From 67-14 sp020438345 (GTDB lineage: Bacteria > Actinomycetota > Thermoleophilia > Solirubrobacterales > 70-9): a stretch of 64,000 nucleotides of DNA. Position numbers and translations under genes: made by a program. Within the stretch, counting starts at the first letter, position 1. The number at the start of each line of letters is the position of its first letter. The notes beneath the pieces are model-generated. The model worked only from the letters and a program-made list of their open reading frames with translations, was not told the origin of the DNA and ran no database searches. Of this stretch, positions 59,998-64,000 are shown one piece after another. Where the stretch lies: positions 1 through 64,000 of the forward strand of contig CALMSY010000013.1 of assembly GCA_937872475.1 (NCBI GenBank), written 5' to 3'.

Positions 59998-60849
59998 GTG
60001 GTGTCGACCGAGACCAAGAACGATCGTGACCTCAAAGCAGTGATTGGTGTGCATGATGCCGCCGCCGACACTGAAATCCCCGATGTCGCCCCGATCGCCT
60101 TCGGCGGTACCCGGCGCAGCGCCGCAGAAGAGTCAAGGACCATCCTTGCCAATGCGACTCACGGCACCCTTGGCACGCTAAGCGATGACGGCACTCCCTG
60201 GGCCTCGCTGGTCACCTTCGGAGTCATGGACGACGGCAGCCCCGTCTTCTGTCTCTCCACCCTCGCCGAGCACGCCCGCAACCTCGAGCAACGGCGCCAG
60301 GCCTCGCTGATGGTCAGCGACCGATTTCACAGCGGTGAGATCCTGGCCGGTGGCCGGGTCACTCTGGCCGGCAAGGTCAAGCGTTCCGACGAACACCCGG
60401 ACGGGGCTTCAGCCCGCGCGGCTCACCTCGAGGCGGTGCCTTCAGCCGCGATGTACGCCGACTTCAATGACTTCTCTTTCTGGATCCTCGAAGTTGACCG
60501 GGTGCGATGGGTCGGCGGCTACGGCCGGATGGACTCGGCCTCGGCCGACGACTACAGATCGGCAGAGCCGGACCCGGTCCAGCCGCAGGTACCTGACGCG
60601 GTCGCTCACCTCAACGCCGATCATCCGGATGCCCTGCTGATCATGGCCAAGGCTTTCACCAAATACACCGACGCAACCGAGGCAAAGTGCACTCTCGCCG
60701 ACCGGTACGGCCTCGACCTGCAGCTGGAGACACCCGAGGGCGAGAAGGCAGCCCGGGTCAGCTTCGCTGACCGGATCGACAAGCCGGGCGGCCTCCGCGC
60801 AGCGACGGTAGACCTTGCCCGGCGCTCACGCGAAAAACTCGCTTCCTAA
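59998..60849 (+). CDS. HugZ-like pyridoxamine-oxidase-fold protein with DUF2470 domain
   Basis: The 283-residue product has a split-barrel FMN-binding-like domain (EESRTILANATHGTLGTLSD, PWASLVTFGVMDD, HARNLEQRRQASLMVSD, ILAGGRVTLAGKV) and a C-terminal DUF2470 domain (VAHLNADHPDALLIMAKAF). This architecture is shared by HugZ/HutZ-type proteins that bind or break down heme. It starts at GTG 59998 (a second GTG follows). Its divergence from hmuT supports a heme-use role. Its stop overlaps the convergent glutathione peroxidase stop by three bases. Confidence 0.88.
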   Translation: MVSTETKNDRDLKAVIGVHDAAADTEIPDVAPIAFGGTRRSAAEESRTILANATHGTLGTLSDDGTPWASLVTFGVMDDGSPVFCLSTLAEHARNLEQRRQASLMVSDRFHSGEILAGGRVTLAGKVKRSDEHPDGASARAAHLEAVPSAAMYADFNDFSFWILEVDRVRWVGGYGRMDSASADDYRSAEPDPVQPQVPDAVAHLNADHPDALLIMAKAFTKYTDATEAKCTLADRYGLDLQLETPEGEKAARVSFADRIDKPGGLRAATVDLARRSREKLAS

Positions 60850-61328
60850 AGCTCGGCTTCAATCGCCTCGATCACTTCCGGATCATCCGGAGCGGTCGGG
60901 GCGGGGAACTTCCTGACCAGCCGGCCCTCGCGGTCGATCAGGTATTTGGCGAAGTTCCATTCAGGCTGTTCTGACTGGGCGGCAAGCTCGGTGAAAAGCG
61001 GGTTGGCACCTTCCCCGATAACCGTCGTCTTCTCGAACATCGGGAACTCGACCCCGTAGTTGAGCTGGCAGAACTCGGCGATCTCGTCGGACGACCCTGG
61101 CTCCTGCTCCATGAAGTCATTCGCCGGAAAGCCCAGAACCGTGAAACCCTGGTCCTTCCTCCCGGCGTAGATGGCCTGCAGGGCCTCGAACTGAGGCGTG
61201 AGTCCGCACTTGCTCGCCGTGTTGACCACTAGCGTGACCTCGCCGAGGTATTCCTCCAGGTCCTGTCTACTTCCATCCAGCCGGTTCATGTTTCCAGTCA
61301 AGAGCACGGGACGTTCGCTATCACTCAT
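60846..61328 (-). CDS. Glutathione peroxidase family protein
   Basis: Thiol peroxidase of the GPx family. The 160-residue product shows VVNTASKCGLTPQFEALQ with the peroxidatic Cys in SKCGLT, the GFPANDFMEQEPGSSDEI segment with the conserved Gln replaced by a Met-Glu-Gln context, and WNFAKYLIDREGRLVRKF with the conserved Trp/Asn. In actinobacteria such enzymes usually take electrons from thioredoxin rather than glutathione. I take the ATG at 61328; the frame extends to 61388 without conserved sequence. Confidence 0.93.
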   Translation of the reverse strand: MSDSERPVLLTGNMNRLDGSRQDLEEYLGEVTLVVNTASKCGLTPQFEALQAIYAGRKDQGFTVLGFPANDFMEQEPGSSDEIAEFCQLNYGVEFPMFEKTTVIGEGANPLFTELAAQSEQPEWNFAKYLIDREGRLVRKFPAPTAPDDPEVIEAIEAEL

Positions 61329-61528
61329 GGGCCAGATGCTACCCACCATCGTCGGCATCTCCAAAGTGATGCCCGGGGGTGCAGGCAACCACGCAATGCC
61401 GGCCTTCGAAGCCGGCCTGCTACTCCCCGGAAGGCAAGGTGCCGGCCAAGGCGTCAGACTTACCGAAGCTGATCAAGCCGAAGAAGGAGCGCTGAGGCTC
61501 TCGGGCCTGGGCATCAAAGGGAGAGAAT
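61329..61528. other. Intergenic region, no gene seen
   Basis: This 200-base divergent gap between the peroxidase and the FG-GAP protein holds two copies of GCCGGC (61398-61403 and 61411-61416) around CTTCGAA, forming a hairpin. No coding signal is apparent; promoters for both neighbours are expected here. Confidence 0.4.
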
Positions 61529-63514
61529 GTGATTGTTCGACTGCTGACCGCGGTGTCCGCCTGCGCGCTTTTTCTGGCGCTTCCCGTTTACGCCGGAGCA
61601 GATGTGGATCTGACTCCGATGGAGGGAACCCCGCTCACCAACACCGGCGGGGGCGGCCCGATGGAATCCGCCGACTTCAATTCGGATGGATTCGATGACC
61701 TGGCTATCTCCTCCGGCCAACCCGTCGGCGGCGGAATCCGGATCAGATTGTCGAACGGAGATGGAGGCTGGACCGAAGGCCACACCCTGGAGCAAGGGAA
61801 GGCGACAGGATCTGTCACCTCGGACGACTTCGACCTGGACGGCAAGCCTGATCTGCTGGTTCACATTCCCCATCAGACCGACCGTTACGGCCTGAGCGGA
61901 TCCTTCCGGATCTATCTGGGCGATGGCGATGGCACCTTCACGGCCGGTCAGACCTTGACCCTCCCAGGCGACAAGATCCTCGCGATGCCATCAACCAGTC
62001 AGGCATTCAAGCTGAACGACCTGAACGGCGATGGCTTCAAGGACCTCTTCCTCGGACTGCTGCGGGGCCAGCTCGGGATCGCATTGGGACAAGCCGACGG
62101 TACGTTCAGCCCGGTCCAGACGATCACCAGCTTCCCCGAGATCCCCACCGGTGACTTTGAAGGATTCAGCTCAATCAACACCGCGGACTTCAACGGGGAT
62201 GGAATCCGTGACTTTGTGTTCGGGCTGGCAGGAAACCTGATCGGGGAATCCACCGAGGAAAACAGCGGCTTCTATGTCATGTACGGAAACTCGGCGAGCG
62301 GATCCAGTTTCGAAACACCTCAACACATCCCCATGTTCAGCCCGTTCGGAATCGCCCTCAGTCTCATCCCCGGTGACTTCGACCGCGACGGATTCGATGA
62401 CCTGATTCTGCAGACCGGTGAATCCGACGGGACCGCATCGCGCTTCTGGCTCTACCCGGGAAGCCAGTCCGGTTTCGCAACTGTCCCCGTGAGAATCGCC
62501 GATTCTTCCGAAACGTCTGTCGGGCTGGCTGGTGATGATTTCAGCGCCGATGGCTTCCTCGACCTTGCCTGGGTTGAGCGGTCAAGCTCCGGGACCCAGG
62601 CGAACGCCAGCACCCTGAGGGTCGCAACAGGCGGCACCGGCGCGCTCTGGACAACCCAGCCGAGGACTTTCGGGCTGAACCTGGCCGCCGGCCAGGGATT
62701 CGCGGAAAGCACCGAAATCGGCGACTTCGATGGAGACGGATATCCCGATCTGGCAGTCAATTTCAACTCTGGCAACTGCGCTGCGAGCAGTTGTGGTGTC
62801 GTCGTGCTCCTGAACCGACCCGTTCCCGTCTCCAGCCGCGCCAGCTTCGATTTCGGCAGCAGCCAGGCCGGGAGCCCCATCACCCTTCCTTTCACGATCA
62901 CCAACACCGGCGGTGCCCCCGCCCGGCTTGGCGAAGTGACCGTGACTGGCAGCCAGCCAGGCAAGTTCAGCCTGAACGGAAGCTGCGGCCTGGTCGCACC
63001 GGGCTCAGCCTGCTCGCAGGAGATCAGTTTCGACCGCTCGACCGTCGGCACCTGGACCAGTGAGATCAGGATCACCTTCCGCGGCGCGTCCGAACCAATC
63101 AACCTGACGATGACAGGTACGGTCGCCGATCCGGTCGTATCGCCCACCCCCCAGCCTGATCCCACCCCCCAGCCTGATCCGGCCCCTGGCTACAGCGGTT
63201 CGATGAAACTGAGCGGCCCGAAAAAAGTGAAGGCCGGAAAGAAGTTCAGGATCACGGCAGTGGTAGCGAATATCGGCACCAGTCCCATTGCCGGGAGCGT
63301 GATCAGCTGGAAGGCCACCCAGGGCAAGGCCGTCAAGGCAATGGGCCAGGTCAGACTGCCGGAAATTGCCACCGGCGGCAAAGTCTCCAGACCAATTCGG
63401 GTTGCGATCAAGAAGGCCAAGTTGCGGGCGAAGAAACCGCTCAAGATCACCGCGGCCCTGGTTCACCAACGCAAGACGATCGCCAGCGGCGGAACTTCGA
63501 TTCGCCTGAAGTAG
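61529..63514 (+). CDS. Secreted FG-GAP/VCBS repeat protein
   Basis: The 661-residue product has a signal peptide (ending PVYAGA) and about seven FG-GAP/VCBS-like repeats with Ca-binding DxDxDG loops (ADFNSDGFDDLAI, DDFDLDGKPDLLV, NDLNGDGFKDLFL, ADFNGDGIRDFVF, GDFDRDGFDDLIL, DDFSADGFLDLAW, GDFDGDGYPDLAV), a predicted beta-propeller. Residues about 435-530 are an ASPM/SPD-2/Hydin-type Ig domain, then a Pro-rich linker (PTPQPDPTPQPDP) and a CARDB-like basic C-terminus. GTG at 61529 follows GGGAGAG. Role on the cell surface is inferred. Confidence 0.9.
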   Translation: MIVRLLTAVSACALFLALPVYAGADVDLTPMEGTPLTNTGGGGPMESADFNSDGFDDLAISSGQPVGGGIRIRLSNGDGGWTEGHTLEQGKATGSVTSDDFDLDGKPDLLVHIPHQTDRYGLSGSFRIYLGDGDGTFTAGQTLTLPGDKILAMPSTSQAFKLNDLNGDGFKDLFLGLLRGQLGIALGQADGTFSPVQTITSFPEIPTGDFEGFSSINTADFNGDGIRDFVFGLAGNLIGESTEENSGFYVMYGNSASGSSFETPQHIPMFSPFGIALSLIPGDFDRDGFDDLILQTGESDGTASRFWLYPGSQSGFATVPVRIADSSETSVGLAGDDFSADGFLDLAWVERSSSGTQANASTLRVATGGTGALWTTQPRTFGLNLAAGQGFAESTEIGDFDGDGYPDLAVNFNSGNCAASSCGVVVLLNRPVPVSSRASFDFGSSQAGSPITLPFTITNTGGAPARLGEVTVTGSQPGKFSLNGSCGLVAPGSACSQEISFDRSTVGTWTSEIRITFRGASEPINLTMTGTVADPVVSPTPQPDPTPQPDPAPGYSGSMKLSGPKKVKAGKKFRITAVVANIGTSPIAGSVISWKATQGKAVKAMGQVRLPEIATGGKVSRPIRVAIKKAKLRAKKPLKITAALVHQRKTIASGGTSIRLK

Positions 63515-63533
63515 CCACAGATAGTCTCCCGGC

Positions 63534-64000
63534 ATGAGTCTGCCCAGGATTCCCCGCGACCCTGAAAACGACTACAGCCGGGAGGCAGCTCGACACCGGC
63601 GCGACCTTGCCTCCGAACAGACCGGAGCCCGGCTGGATCATGTCGGGCAATACTCTTTCGACCCTTCGGTGCTGCCGGGCAACATCGAGAATTTCATCGG
63701 GGTCGCCCAGGTCCCGATCGGGCTGGCCGGCCCCCTGCTGATCGACGGCGAATACGCCAAGGGGGAGTTCTACGTGCCGATGGCGACCACAGAGGGCACC
63801 CTCGTCGCGTCATACAGCCGGGGCATGAAGATGGTTGCCGAGGCAGGCGGTGTCAGGACCACGGTCGTCGATGACCGTATGCAGCGCGCTCCCGCCTTCA
63901 TTTTCGATTCGGCACGGGAGGCCCGGGACTTCGTGACCTGGCTCGATGAACACGAGCCAGAAGTGAGAAAAGCCGCCGAATCGACAACTTCAACCGGCAA
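63534..64000 (+). CDS. Hydroxymethylglutaryl-CoA reductase, 3' end outside the window
   Basis: Mevalonate-forming enzyme. The ATG at 63534 opens a frame of 155 codons to the window edge. Motifs of class I HMG-CoA reductase are clear: GNIENFIGVAQVPIGLAGPLLI, EFYVPMATTEGTLVASYSRG and GMKMVAEAGGVRTTV. The catalytic His, Asp and Lys lie beyond the edge. Start spacing of about 20 bases after the FG-GAP stop suggests it may be co-transcribed. In most actinobacteria isoprenoids come from the MEP route, so the gene hints at an added mevalonate pathway. Confidence 0.92.
   Translation, partial: MSLPRIPRDPENDYSREAARHRRDLASEQTGARLDHVGQYSFDPSVLPGNIENFIGVAQVPIGLAGPLLIDGEYAKGEFYVPMATTEGTLVASYSRGMKMVAEAGGVRTTVVDDRMQRAPAFIFDSAREARDFVTWLDEHEPEVRKAAESTTSTG

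Overview
The window is a 64 kb piece of a high-GC bacterial chromosome. Dense, translationally coupled operons, an MraZ-headed division cluster, a six-gene mce operon, a mycothiol-type aldehyde dehydrogenase, an HtaA-type heme uptake locus and many secreted or collagen-like surface proteins point to the Actinomycetota. The mix resembles Thermoleophilia (Solirubrobacterales) more than mycobacteria or streptomycetes. This placement is inference; no rRNA gene is present to test it.

Layout. 1-4298 (minus): division and cell wall operon mraZ-rsmH-ftsL-ftsI-murE, headed by a recognisable MraZ operator. 4549-6354 (plus): a tandem pair of paralogous membrane proteins. 6584-11896 (minus): DUF192 protein, two-component system, CpaB, CpaF, TadB and TadC, a Tad/Flp machinery block without a pilin. 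12537-22785 (minus): a cobalamin riboswitch heads two secreted DUF4430-like proteins, EcfT, a fused double EcfA and an S component fused to an alpha/alpha-toroid domain; GlpD, a transaldolase-family protein and a divergent Rho follow without clear gaps. 22866-25232 (plus): DedA and a secreted DUF11-type protein. 25251-26627 (minus): an exported flavin amine oxidase whose segments are in circularly permuted order. 26879-26962: tRNA-Leu(CAG). 27034-28586: a small secreted protein and exonuclease III. 28688-33493 (minus): four secreted paralogs in a row. 33702-45163 (minus): six mce genes preceded by a secreted alpha/beta hydrolase, with no YrbE permease gene in the window. 45258-52174: M23 peptidase, type III glutamine synthetase, 2TM protein, L,D-transpeptidase, and a mycothiol-dependent aldehyde dehydrogenase with its MBL partner. 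52247-53113: collagen-like protein. 53217-60849: heme/iron uptake locus (HmuTUV, two HtaA-like secreted proteins, a membrane-anchored PKD protein, a divergent HugZ-like protein) with candidate iron boxes. 60846-64000: glutathione peroxidase, an FG-GAP secreted protein and the start of HMG-CoA reductase.

Most interesting are three things: (1) the riboswitch-controlled cobalamin importer that appears to carry both structural halves of animal intrinsic factor/transcobalamin as separate bacterial parts; (2) the circularly permuted amine oxidase; (3) a Rho homolog with Arg in place of the Walker A Lys and a rewritten C-terminal motor region. Many minus-strand genes overlap by four bases (ATGA, GTGA or TTGA), and I used this to choose several starts.
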